Origin: Patagioenas fasciata
Lineage: Eukaryota > Chordata > Aves > Columbiformes > Columbidae
DNA: 64,000 nucleotides
NCBI RefSeq assembly: GCF_037038585.1
Contig: NC_092541.1
Location: 2,973,445 to 3,037,444 of the forward strand
Direction: 5' to 3'
Shown here: positions 10,348 to 23,100 of the stretch, one piece after another
Layout of the letters: each line of letters begins with the position of its first letter
Position numbering within the stretch: position 1 is the stretch's first letter
Program-made: the position numbers and the translations under genes
Notes under the pieces: generated by a model
What the model was told of the DNA's origin: nothing
The model's database searches: none
What the model saw: only the letters and a program-made list of their open reading frames with translations

Positions 10348-12600
10348 CCGCGGATGCTTCATGACCTTCTCTAGTCGGCGGCCTGTAGCTGTATTTTTTA
10401 TTAGTATTATTATTACACGCGCGCACGCTTTAATACACAGCTTTGGCAATATTCCACTTACATCACTGCCTTCCCCGCTTAACTGGGGCTTTTCAGTTCC
10501 CTCTGTAGAGTACACACAGAGATTTGTAAACAGGGAAAAAAAAACAACCACCAACCAACCAAACCAGCAGCCTCTGCTGTGTGAGCTCAGCAAAACCGGG
10601 CCGAGCCTCCGCGCGTTCCTCCCACGCAGCCCAGGGAGGGGGGAAAGGGGGAAACCGCGTTTATTCCGAGTGGATTCGGGAGGGAGGAGGGGAAAGGAAA
10701 AACAACCAAACAACCGAAAAGACGCTGTAATAAAGAACGGCTCCAGCAAGGAGGGCGGGGGTTGTGGGGCTGTTTTTCTTTGTTTTTCACTTATTCCCTC
10801 GCAGTACAGGCAAAAGGGGGATGGAGAGAGGGGTTTTTCCTCTCTCGTTGTTCTTTGTTTTGATTGAGGTTGGTTGTTTTGTTTTTTCCTCTAGTTGCAC
10901 TGATTTGTCCTTCAGGTCCAGCCCGGTCCCTGCTCATCCCGCACCCCACGATAGGCTCCTGCCCCCGGCCCCACCGCGTTCCCCGTGGGGTTGCCCACTC
11001 TGCCCTGGCCCTTGTTTTTTGTCTAGAGGGAAGGAGTTTGGGTTTTCACATTGCACAAACAGCCCGAGGGACGAGAGAGCTCCGAGGAAGAGGGGAGAGT
11101 TATGGAGGGTCCAGGACCTTCTGAAACCCCAAACAGAAGCCAGCCCGGATAAGAAATCAAAATGAGACGGAGTGAGCAGTGGGCTTGCCTTGACAGATTA
11201 GACCTTTTTCTCTCCCTGACCTTTGCTTAGAAGAGCAATAACTCACCAGGTTAATGATCAATCAGCGGAAGTGCTTTGGAATTGTCTCAAAAATAATAAA
11301 ACAAAAACAACCACAAGTCCCAGGCTCCTTGGGGCACTGAGTCGTTCGACCCCCGCCCGTCCCCCTCCCACAGGTCCCCAAAAGCCCCAGCGAGGGGTGA
11401 GGCGGGGCTGGGGGGTGACTGGGGGGCTATGGGATGTGCGGGGGGAGAGGAGCCGGCAGTTCGCGCTATCAGCGTGCTACAAATCGCTATTTTGGGAACA
11501 GCTCAGCAGAGGCGGGCTGGGAATCACCATTCTCACTCCTCTCTCTGCCCCCCCCCCGCCTTCCAAATGCCAAAATAATAGCTTGAATTATGCGCTCACG
11601 TGACTGGGACACGTCAACCTTTTGCCCGTTTTGTACAGAATTGGTCCATGAGCGACTCTCCCCTCCCGTCCCACTAATTCCCCAAACTTCGCAGGCAGCG
11701 GGGCGGGCGATGCCACTCGCTCCCTGCCGCACTGGGGCTGCCCTGGCTCTGGGGCACTCTGGGCTGCTTTTTCTGCTTTTCTTTTAGTTTTTCCTTTTGC
11801 TTTTTTCTCTTTTAACCCGAAAGCGAAGGAAGCGAGCAAACATTAAAGAGGAAAGCGACTGCAGCAGCCTCAGCGTCCAACCGAAGGGCAAAGACGGAAA
11901 CGGAGGGGAAAAACAAACGGGTTTGGGGGACAGAAAGCAAGGAGAGCGGCTGGCACCGCCGGGCGCGGCTCCTGCTCTTCCTGAGCTCGGTCCCGACTCC
12001 CCGTTTCTTCCCTTTTTAACCCCCAGCCTCCTCCTCCCATTAAAGAAAGAAAGAGGGAGAAAACGAGGATTCAAAGCTCTTTCTCCCTCGCCCCCCGGAG
12101 GACCAGGCACCCACGCTACCGCCGTGGATGTTTCTATGAGAAAAGGAAGGAATTCGGGTGGTTTTTGCAGTGATACTCGCCTGAATCCGGGACCCGGCTG
12201 GCGCTGGAGAACGAGCTGGGCGTGGGGGAGAAGGAATGAGTTCCATTGTACCTGCTTCTTCCACCTGATAATTTGTAAAGACCCCAAATTTCTGAAGAAG
12301 AAGTCTCAGGAGAGGGAGAAAGAAGGGGTGTCAAGGCTTATATTTCTCTGGTTTGGGGTGTTCACACTGAATATTTATGGGCTGTAGGGAACCGTGTGGA
12401 TGCCACTGGGTCCTGCATCCTCCCCACACAGCGCACCCCTGCAAATCCCCCAGGCACGCACACCCGAGCCGCGGCTCCACCGAATTCTCGGTGCTGAAGG
12501 GTGTTCGCTCTGTCATCCTCATCACCACATCAAAGGGCTCCCATCCACGCCGGGCTCTTAGTTAATTTTTAATTAGGTGAGAAAGCTTAGGGAACGGCGA

Positions 12601-15600
12601 TGTTGAACGCAACAGAGGACACGTAGGTGGAAGTGGGGGTTTTAAACCCTAATTTCTGCTTATCACACGGATGCGAGCAAGGCGGTGCTGGCGCTGGGAT
12701 GTTCCGCGCTGCAACACGCGTGTTCTCGCCAGAAATATCCCTTCCCACGGCCTCCAAACGCAAGAACTGAGAAACCCAACTATGCAGTGCTCATCCACCC
12801 CAAAAAGCCGCATCTCGGTGCTCCTGGATTGACCCACGAAGAGGAGCCGAGCTCCCAGATCCGCTCCCCACCCCAGGGCTCAGCGTCCCCATGTTGGGGG
12901 GGAGAAAGAAAGGGAGGAATCAAAAGGGAGAGTGGGAGAAACGAAAACCAGAAAGGTGGAAAAATCCCTCCCCTAAAATCTCCTGTCCCAAAAGAGCAGA
13001 AGTGGGAGCGACACCATCATATAGATCTATACGGTTAGATTTCAGAAAGTGTCCATTAATATCAATTTACTTCAATGAAAACTTTGGGTCTTCATGAAGT
13101 TGATGATTTATGATAAAATCAATTAAATTACGGCCACTTAGGGCCTGCGGTTTCTTCTCAGATTTCATTCGCCGACACATCAAGCGCTCGGTAAAAAATT
13201 TCGAGTGTAGCTGGAGGCGAGTAAAGATAATTCTGAAGCTGAGGAAATTTAATGCAAAGCAATTTTCAGGGAAAAAAAGGAAAAGGAAAAGAAAAATAAA
13301 TATATATCTAAAAGAACAAGCCAGACGCTTGTGTATCCGAGCTCCTGCTCCTGCCAATATACCAGTTCGCCTCAGGAAATATTGGTCACTGAGTCCAAAC
13401 TTTTCCAGTTTCACAATGTATAAAGACAGTTTTAGAACTGGCAGCTTGTCCCGGGGACTGAGTTATTATCTCGCTCTAAAAGGAAAGGAACAAAAGGAGG
13501 ACAGAGAGCACAAATATATACATATATATAAACTTTACAGGTTTAATTAGATTTCTTTGAGGGTTTTTTTTTTGCTCCATACAAACGGTTTTCCTGTCTC
13601 TTAAAACACTCATCGGGCCGACACGGGGGAGGATGGAAGGGATTGTGGGTTGTTTGAGTCAGAACTGAACAGCACAAGTCCACAGCAAATAACGCACCCG
13701 ATATTCCCACGCGAAATCTCGCCCTCCCGGCCATCCCAGAAACTCCAGTTGAGCCAATGACCCATTTTCGAAGACATCTCCCCCCAGCCCAAACAAACCT
13801 TGAATCTTTTGAAAAGCCCGATATTTTGGGGCTTCCCCAGTAGCCCCCGTTCCCATGCTGGACGGTTCCGAGTCTCAGTCTTACCCATTTCGACCGCCTA
13901 AAAGAAACAGCAGCTCAACTAACCAGATGTTCATTAGTCACATCTGGCCACTACACCCAGACCTGGGGAGGGAAAACCCGCTATGGACAGGCACTGAGCA
14001 TGGGAAACCTTTTTTTTTCTCTTTTCTTTCTTTTTTAAAGAAGCTTTTGTAATTAAGGTCTGCTTCAAGTAAACAAAAAACTTTGTAGGGTCATAAATCA
14101 CCATCACATACATTCTTCAGATTAACACCCCGCTTTTCCAATGGGCTTTTGTAGTTGCTTTTTCAAACACGAGAGAGGTGCTAAACCTTTACCAAATGTG
14201 GCCCAGACAAACCTCGCGGGGAACGCGCACTCGGGGAGCGGCGCTTTGCGGTCGCGCTCGGTTAGAGACCCTACGAGAGGATTTTTGCTCATCTACAGCT
14301 CCCCCGATGCTGCTCCCGAGGCTTCTCTCTTAATTTGTAACCAGGAGAAAACCAACTACAGCTCACGGGGACCGGGAACAAGACTGTCAAAGGTTTCGGA
14401 GCAATTCATTATATCTCACAGCGCTGAAGCTGAGAAGGTACAAAAAGCAGAGCTGCATCATGCTTTTATTTATTTAACTTCTTACCTGCGATACTGTCCG
14501 ACCCAGGATTTCAAGAAGAAGAAGAAGAAGGAGCGAAGCCGGCTCGGGGTGGTGTGAATTCGCAACTGGAGCAGGCAAATTAAGGAGAAGAAACTATTTA
14601 ATTGCACCCCAGTGGATCTTGCTGACAGCTTTCTCGGTTTTTTGTGTTTGATTTTTTTTGTCCCCAAAGATGCTTTGATTTTTTTTTTTTGGACTCGCTC
14701 GATTCAAACGGAACCGACTTGACGTGGAGAATAAAAGAAACTCTTCCAAAACAGCTTAAAGTGTTGCAAGGATGCGGCCCCCTTTGCAGAGAGATGGCGA
14801 GCAGGGGGAGATGTGATGGGGGTGTCGGGAGGGGGGGGTGGCGCGCACATTCCCCTTCAAAAACAAAACAAAAAGCCCTAAAAAACCTCCCCCATTCCCG
14901 AATCCTTGGTATCTATCTGGAAAGCTGTTTCTCTTTATAAAGACTTAAAATGTTGCAAGACGGTTATAATACTGAGTGACAAGGGGTGCTGGAGAGAAGG
15001 GAACCAAATGGATTCTGGTTTTAGAGCCAGTAGGAATTGGCCGGCCTTCAATGTCAGGATGCAAAATTGATTCCATATGTCTCGTCCGGGGAAAGGGGAA
15101 AAACGAAGGAATGAAAGAAAGAAGGAGAGAAAGATGGGGGAAATAAAACTTATGCGAAACCCGCGGCGTTTCTTTCTTCCTTTCAACTCCACCCTTCCCA
15201 GTAGCCCCGGATAAATACCCTGCGATTAAATCTTGCCCTTTTCCAGGGAATATTTTGGTCTCTCGCGTTTGAAACAGAGAGGTACCAGGAGCAACAAGCC
15301 AGACCCTGGAAGTTATTTTTAGACTCGGCTTTGTTCGAACTGACCTGAGTGCGGGGAGAGGAAACCTGGACCTGGGTACAGGGGAAAGGGAGAAGCCGCG
15401 GGCCCCCAAAAACCAGAGGGAAGGAGGGCGAAATGCCCCCACCAAGTCCCCCCGGGGTAGGTCAGCAAACCCCCATCAGCCGGGGGGCGCAGTGCGAGCA
15501 GCCGGAGCCTGGACCCGGCGGCAGGTGACGGGCTCGGTGGGACCGGAGCCCCCGGGGCGGTGGGATCGGAGGTTCGGGGTGGGGGTGGGGGGTCGGACCC

Positions 15601-16750
15601 TCTGCCCGTCCGCCCCCCAGCTCCCGAGCCCACCGCCGGCCTTTCCCTGTTCATTTCACCGGGACATGCTCAGAGAGAATTTGACCCGGAGTTTTTCAGG
15701 CTTCTCTCCTGACCTCTAGATACCGCTGCCAATAAAGCCCTGATATATTTCACATTGAGTCGGACATCAAAAGGAGACGATACAGCAACGAGTGGGGATT
15801 TCGCCTTAACCCCTCCCCTCATATCTACCCTAAAATGAAGGAAAAAAAAGAGTCAAATCTCCACCATCGCCTCTGATTTATAACATCCCTTTTAAACTGG
15901 GATGGTTACGCGCAGGGAGGTGTTGAAATGTGGTTATTCCCTTTTATTTCTTTCGCCTTTCCCCTCCTACCGACAAAAAAAAAAAAAAAAAAGGAGAAAA
16001 CTTCAAAGAAAACTGTCACCGTTTCCAAACTTTTGCCCATTTAACTGAAAAGAGACTGAGCTCTTCCCTTTTGTCTTGTCTGCCTGTGGCCCGTGTTCGT
16101 TTTCCTTTTTAAAGATGAAAACGAAGCAGCAGAATTGGCACCGGCTCCTGGGCCTGCAGTGGGGCGGGCTGGGGGTGACACCGGGTTTGCTCCGGCCGGA
16201 GCCGCTTCAAAAAGGGGGGGAAGGTAAAGCCGCGTCCTCCCCGCCTGTCTCCGCGCCTCTCCGCGGGTTTCCGCCTTATCCTCCTTCACGGCTCCGCTCT
16301 CTGGTCTCCACGCTTCTGCAGCTCTCGCCCTCCGTGATGCTTTGATCTTAAATAACTCTCTCCTACCGCCTGCAATAAATTATGAATTAAGGTGCTGTTG
16401 ACTCATATTTACAACGTTAATAGTTTCCTCTTTGGGTCAAGAGAGGGTACGTGTGGCCGAAAGGGGATGGGAGGGAGATTTCTTTGGGGATGAACTGTGA
16501 TAAACACGGATCCGCAGCTCTGATAGACCGGGAACTTGTGACTAGATGACAGGCGAGGGGAAAGGCTTCTTGCACAGAAATTCAAGAAACAGCGCCTGTT
16601 CGAGCTACTTGAAATAGCTGATTATCTTCTCCCGCCTCTCGAACGTTATTTCTGGCATTTGTAACTATAACGTACGATAGCTGATTTCTCGAAAAACTCC
16701 GTTTCAAGGAGTTAATAAAGGAATAGTGCTTAAAAATGATAAGGAGAGAT
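12601..16750. other. HOXB3-HOXB4 interval, part 3
   Basis: No gene seen. It holds motif copy 4 (14089-14102), an AT-rich block near 13030-13140 with TGATTTATGATAAAATCAAT (overlapping homeodomain/PBX cores), and a TGCTGTTGACTCA sequence at 16393-16405 that resembles a large-Maf/AP-1 element. Blocks near 16360-16440 and 16600-16745 look like possible conserved elements. Poly-A and GAAGAA runs occur near 14515 and 15975. Confidence 0.5.
14089..14102. promoter_or_regulatory. HOX/PBX- or CDX-like motif, copy 4
   Basis: GGTCATAAATCACC on the plus strand, matching copy 2 over 13 bases although 5 kb away. Confidence 0.45.
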
Positions 16751-17124
16751 TCGCTCGTTCTATTTAGCGACTCTGGGAGAGGAGAAGCTGTTGGCGCTGG
16801 CAGAGGCGATGGAGAGCGGCGGGACTGCGCGGGGGATGCGCGGAGGATGCGCGGGGCAGGAGATTCTGCTCCGGACTTTCCTTCCCAAGCTGTGGCCGAA
16901 ATGAAGCACTTTCCCTCGGGTCACCGTTAACCGCAGGACGGAGAAACTTGGGTTTTTTTGAGGACGATGGAGCTGACAGGGGTGGAAGGAGAATAGCCCT
17001 GAGGATCTGGGGCAGAAACAAGGACCGAGCTGGTGCTTTCGGGGATGCCGGTGCCTCCCAGCCCGGATCCTGGTGAAGTTCTGCATCACCCAAGCCCCTC
17101 TCTGCCCCGGCCCCACTCCCTACC

Positions 17125-17370
17125 TGGGCTCTGGGGTTCCCTCCCAGCTCTGGCTGCTACCCTGGCTCTGGAGTCCCCTCCAACGTTTGAGTCTCTTCTC
17201 CCGAGTTTTGGGATCCTATCTCTGTTACCCTCTGGGGTCTGGGGATGCTGATGGAGATGCGGAGCTATTATCCAGGATCTGAGCATCTATTCTAGCTCTG
17301 AGTTTCTTAATGGGGATCTGGGGCTCTTACTCAGGGTCATATTTGGGGTCCAGAGCCCCTGGGTCGGGGC
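17125..17370. repeat. Degenerate ~20-bp tandem repeat
   Basis: Successive stretches rich in CTCTGGGG/GATCTGAG alternate with CTATT/CTTACT at roughly 20-bp spacing, clearest from 17260 to 17345. The copies differ at many positions, so this looks like a decayed minisatellite. Boundaries are approximate. Confidence 0.5.
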
Positions 17371-19550
17371 AGTGTCCCCAGCACGGAGCCTCGGCCAGAG
17401 CGACCCGGGAGCCCTCGGCCACCCCATCTCCTCCTGACATCTGATTATTAAAGGACGACACTCGCACAAAGGCGTCTGGACCGGGGATAAATAAAGCCCC
17501 GGTATTGATTTAAAGGGAGCTGCCGCCCAGGGTGGGGGCTGCGGGGCGGCTCCCCCGCACCGAGCCCGCAACCGCCCCCCGCCAAGGGCCAATTTCTCAC
17601 GCTCAACATCCCAAGCCGACAGAAAGGGAAAATAAGAATGCAACAAAATAAAACAAATACCACCGAATAAAATAAAGGGGGGTGGGGGTCTGCATCCATT
17701 TGAAGCCGACAACTTAAATTAATACGGGGCTTGACAGAGAATGATGCTGTATTTCTGGCTCAGTCACCGTCCCTGGATCTCCCTTAATATTTAATGAAAG
17801 TCGCTGAGTTGCTCTAATTTTGCTACATAAAGGTTTACACTAGCAGACAGAGTTAAATATCCCATGCTCGGGCGGTGTGAGACTTGGCTGGCGAGCGGAG
17901 GGAGGACAGCGAAGGGAAGGGGGAAAAGCGCTAAATTCTCATCCGAGAATCCGGTGCGAACATTTAATCTTTGCTCCTGTTGTCAGTTTTATTGACTCCT
18001 CGCATGTTGAAGCTTGTAAAATATTTAAAAACGCGATCTCCCACTTCCTCCTTCCCTTTCAACACTCTGGGTTAGGACCAATTTGGTCCAGTTTGGGGGC
18101 GGCAGGGGAGGGCAGTGACTCCTGACGCCCCATCCTCCGCGGAGGACACTGGGCAGGTACCGGTGCCCCCACTTTGGGACACGCACCTCGGCCCCCGAGC
18201 TGCAGCTTCGCTGCCCAACCTCAGTGCCCTGACCGAGATCTCCCTGGTAGAGCTCAGCTGTGTTTTACATAGGATCCACCAAAAAGGTAACAGCTGCTGG
18301 CCAGGTCTTGCTACTATTTCAGCCTGTTTTCAGTGTTATTTCTCCTAGTAGCTCTGCTTTTCCCGAGGTGAATAACAGGCCTGGCATCCTAAATAGGAAG
18401 AAATTCCTTAGAGCACCTTTCCAACTTTCATCATAAGAACATTCTCCTCTGTCTCTCTGTCGCAGGCTCAGAGAGACCCGGGCGCTCAAAGCCAACCAGT
18501 GTTACCTTCCTGCTAGAAAAACCCCGAATCACCCCGCAAGGACTTGATCCCCCTTTCTGTCGTCAGTGGTTATAGGGACAAAACGCCTCTGCTGGGGTGC
18601 CCCCGGCAGCGCCCCCGTTCCCGCAGGTCCCCATTGTTCTGGTTTGGATGGGCAAACTCCCCTTCCTGCCTGGACCGGAGCCGTGCCCCTCACAGGAGCC
18701 ACCTTCCAGTCCTCTTGCTGTAAACTCTATTTTCTTTTCAAATTCCATTTTAAGTCGGATATCTGTGTCTAGTTTAAAATAGGGCATCTCCAGAAACGGC
18801 CTCGCAACCTGTGCGTGTTCTCCAGCGAGTCCTGCCGGGGATGGGGAGAAAATGAGATCTCGTTGATGAAGGGATGCTGCAAAGCAGGACTCCAAGCTGT
18901 AATTTTTATATTAAGGTCGTGCTCTTTTACTAGGTTCATATGCCAGCGAGGCGTTCCCGCTTTACCAAATTTATACAAATCTTTCCTTAATTGGTAATCA
19001 CAGATGCTGTAATTTAAGACCCCCAGCTACAGAGCTTTCATATTAGCTGCTGATCTATTACTGTAAATCGTCTGAAATAATCAACTCCAGGGAGTGGGGT
19101 AGAGAGAGATCCTCGCTCTAAAATATCATCGCTTGCACATCATTTTCACTCGAGAAATGATTTATCTTGGACACCACTATAAACAACACAACTCTCTCAC
19201 AAACACACACACAATGGCAGCCGCACTGCTGCTGACATGTTTATTGTAATAAATCAAGAAAGGAGGGAAGGCAAAAAAAAAAAAGGTTGCGAGGAGAGGG
19301 AGAGAGAGGAATATTCCTAAAAATATCAATGAAATGCCTCGATGGGTATAAACACACATACCACCATGTGAAGAGAAATGGGAGGAAATGAAGACGGCTA
19401 TTTGTCACATTTTACGACAATAACATTAATAACAAACAATAAATTTACATGGACATATAGACACGCTAGGAATTGGGAAGCCCCTGCTACTTACAATAAT
19501 CCAGCCCTCGGCGTGGCTTCGTGGTTCCTGAGAATTGTTTTATTGCAGAC

Positions 19551-19624
19551 TCCTCTCCTCTCTCCTCCTCTCCCCACTTTCTCTCTCTCCCTCTCGCTCT
19601 TTCTCTCTCTCCTTTTTTTTTCCT
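19551..19624. repeat. Pyrimidine-rich tract (CT/T)
   Basis: About 74 bases that are nearly all C or T on the plus strand, mostly CTCTCT and a terminal T run. Confidence 0.8.
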
Positions 19625-20085
19625 CAGCTATAGGCTTGTTTTTTAAAGGACAGTTGAATTTCACGTCAGACACAAGGAGACCATGTCTGCGATTTTCCTG
19701 ACGAATACATATCTATTCTGCAACCTCTGCATTAATTATTTAATGAATCACGTGATGGGGAAGGGGGAAGGGGGTCTCTCAGTTTCATACTCAAAGGACC
19801 ACTGTGACCTTCCACCGGAACAGGATTTTTTAAAAGAAGTTTCGAACTGAACGAAGCTTTTCTTGCTGGCCAGAGATGCCCCTGCCCAGGGCCGCCTGGC
19901 ACGGGGGGTGCGCAGGGCACCCACCTCACCCACTCCTCCATCAGAAGCCACGATTCGAGGTTTATTTCCCCATCCTCTCTCCTGCCCGGAGCTTGGAGCA
20001 TTTAAACCTTTCTCTAAACCTTTCCTGGAGCTTGGCTTTGCTGGACCTTGGTTCAGCTAAGCTACAGCGTGCATTTTTCCTCCTT

Positions 20086-20108
20086 TTGTTGTTGTTGTTG
20101 TTGTTGTT
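20086..20108. repeat. (GTT)n microsatellite
   Basis: Seven GTT units followed by a C-rich stretch. Confidence 0.8.
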
Positions 20109-23100
20109 TCCCCCACCCCCCGCCTTGGCACTGAGATTTTATTACAATCTTGTACTGAATAGCACAACTGTTTGAGAGTCTGAACCAGCTGAGAATATTT
20201 TTGTACTCCTGGTTTTAAACAACTCGGCCCTCCCTTCGCCTCACTTCCAGGCCTTTCTCCCTGCCGCTGTTATTGTTTGGCCGGCCTTATTGCATTAAAA
20301 AACAATCAGATTTTCAGTCTGAAGAGCTCTGCCAAGTACAAGGATCTCGGGAAAAAAACATCGCAACAAAGGGAGGCGATGGGAAAGGCCGCGGAGCAGC
20401 CAAGGCGCGGCCCTACACCCACGGGGGAAATCGTCACCCGAGAAAACACAGCAACCTCGGGGTGTCCCAGAGCGCGGGGGACCCCAGGACAAAGCCTCTC
20501 CCACCCGTAATGTGCCAGCATCCCACAGTCCCCCCGGGGCAGTGACACCCCGGAATGCCCCCCCCCCGCCCTTCGCGGGTACAGCCCGGAGACAGCTCGT
20601 GTTACGTGGAAAAAAACCATCAAGTCTCAAAGCGGGGTTCTGCCCCACTTTAAGCCGAGCTTAGGGAGGTCTGAGCTCCCCTCGCCAGCACGGAGCGAGC
20701 GGGGAAGCGCTTGGTTTTCAAAAGCCCTCGATGATATCCGAATCGATTTTATCGAGTGGAAGCGGTTGTCGGAAGAGACGTTTGGTGAAGGTGTGGGAGG
20801 AAGTGGGGGAAAAATCCCATTAAAAGGGGCTCCTGTCGCTGGCGGGGGGGGGGGGTGGGGGAGGGTCCCACGAGGGAGGAAATTTCGGGGAGGCCTTTTA
20901 TGGGAGCTTCAGGTGAATTCAGAAGCCGCAACTTTAGCTTTACTACCATTACTTCTTTTTAAACTTTTTTTTCCTTAGTCATAAAACGAAGTGTCCCTGT
21001 GAATGGAGACGAGTAAATACAAATTAAAAATAATAATAAAAAAGGAACGGAGCCGTCACAGGCAGCAAACGGGACACATACCCCCCCCTGCCCCTCCGCT
21101 GCCATTCTGGGGTTTCTCTCATGCAAAAGGAGGACCCGTTTCGGTGGTTTTTTTAAAGCCCCCAGTTCAAAGGGTCGGAAACGCGGCCATAAACAGCGGC
21201 TTCGCCTCCGAGGTGCCGTGATCAAAGCCGTTTTCTTTCTAAAGATAAAATGAACGTTTATATAGTGAGAAAGCGAGATTGATTTACGGATTTAAACACG
21301 CCGTTCTTATTGCGGATCATAAATCTGTCACTGGCGCTGAGAAACTCCCAACCCGCTGGCCCGGCCGAGCCGCCTTTCCAGCGAGCAGCGCAGGCCGGGG
21401 CCGCACGACCCCCCCGGGCCCCCTAAACCCGGCAGAGCCCCGCCTCACATCCATACAAATATAGACTGAGATACACAGATATATTTATTTTTACTTCCCG
21501 TATACCCCTTGTCTCTAATAACTACAGCTCGTTTATGCTGGGTTACGCTATTTTTCTCACATGAAGCCCGATTTTTAATCCAACTTTTAGACTCAAAGGA
21601 AACAAAGGGGTTCAGCAGCTCGGACAGGACCGGTGCCGGGGGGGTGGGTAGGGGTCCCGGTTAGGGGGTACCGGGTAGAGTCCACCCGAGCGTCCCTTGG
21701 CTCGGGGGTCCCCCGCACCGCTCCGCGCAGCTCCGCGCCAACAGCTGGGCACAGAGAGGCTTTTGAGAGCGCCGTGGGCAGGGGCAAAGTGGGAGGAGGT
21801 GCGGGGAGGACGGGGAGGGGGGGAAGATGGAGAGGGACTCTCGGAAACAAAGGAATTTCTGAAAATAAGAGGCGAGATGAGACGCGGGACGAGGGAAGAG
21901 CCGGTGGGTTGAGGGCTTTGCTCCTTCGCTTGGGGTTTGGGTTGGCGTTGGTCTCCCCAAATTATTTTTGTAGAGCAAACAGCGAGCAGTCCGCTCTGCA
22001 GAGGCAAAGCCCTGCGGAACCCCCGCGCCTCTCTCCTTCCCTGCTTTCTTACAAAGAAGCGAACGAACAAGCAAACACCGGGAGCTTTCCATGTGAAATC
22101 AGAGAAGAAAGCGCCTGCCGGCCCCGGGCTCGGCAGCAGAACGATTAAACCGTAATGAAGTAGAAATCAACCGAGTTGTAAATCCCTTCTGCACCCCTTG
22201 TTCCCCCCACCTTCTCCTCTCGGACCCGGTTCTCCGCTCGCACGGCCCGAGGCCGCGGGGAGGGCGGGCGGGACCCCGCACGGTTTTGCTGTTGCCCAGC
22301 ACCATGTCCAGCCTCGGAGAGGTCAAGGGGTTTGGAGGTCACTCCCCGGCTGTAATACACCGCTAATCGCCTAGAAAACGTGTCCTCTGCGTGAACTCTA
22401 TCCCCCGAGCCGGACTTGCCAGCTCTGGGTTTTGTCTCCCCAATTTTCACCCCGTTCCTGCGCCACCGTTTTCCTGCAGCGAACCCCGCACCGCCAGCTC
22501 CCCCAGGACACCCACAGTCCTGGGACACCCGCACCCCGTTACAACCGCACCCCGGCACCCTGTTCCTTTTGGGACACTCCACCAAGCCCTTCCCAAACTG
22601 TGACACGGGGAGAACTTGTTCGGTGAAAAAAAAAAAACCAAGACAGTAAGAAAAGAACCAAAGGGGGGAATCCCCAAACTCGGGCCCCCGCCCTGCCCGA
22701 GGTGCCGCTCACAGCCCCCAGGACTGAGCCCCAAGCACGCACAGCCGCGAATCCAGGAGGAAAAATCCCCTCTCGCCACAAGAAACCCGCCTGCAAACTT
22801 TCTCTGCCCGCTCCCCTCGCTCCCGATAAACCGAGAAAACAGAAGGAAAAACCCGCACAAAAATTCACGTCTTGTTTTTCTTTCTGCCCTTTTTTCTTTG
22901 CGAGCTTCTCGTTTCTTTTGCTTTCCCCAGTGTTGTGCGGAAGGAGCGCTAACCCGAGCCGGAGTGCATGCCAAGAGAGCAGCTCTGTTACCTGGTTCGC
23001 TCCCACATCCTTTTCCAGCGGCCCAGGGATGGCCCTCATGCTTTGGGTGGTTTCTTCCAAAGTGAGAGGTCTGGGGGAGGGGGTGACTTGGGGGGGCTTT

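Larger units (their letters stand above)
8591..12600. other. HOXB3-HOXB4 interval, part 2
   Basis: No gene seen. It contains two further copies of the CATAAATCAC motif (9126-9138 and 10337-10347) and several pure G or A runs. Around 11580-11660 is a compact block with CACGTG (11597-11602), a second ACGTC and an ATTGG, resembling the promoter modules of the Hox genes in this window. It could belong to an upstream HOXB3 promoter, but no transcript evidence is visible. Confidence 0.5.

Noticed and set aside
15215-15225. TACCCTG as another miR-10 site
   Set aside because: Lies in the HOXB3-HOXB4 interval outside any supported mature transcript.
21612-22606. ORFs of 140-170 codons on both strands
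   Set aside because: High GC lowers stop frequency; they overlap one another on opposite strands and show no domain.
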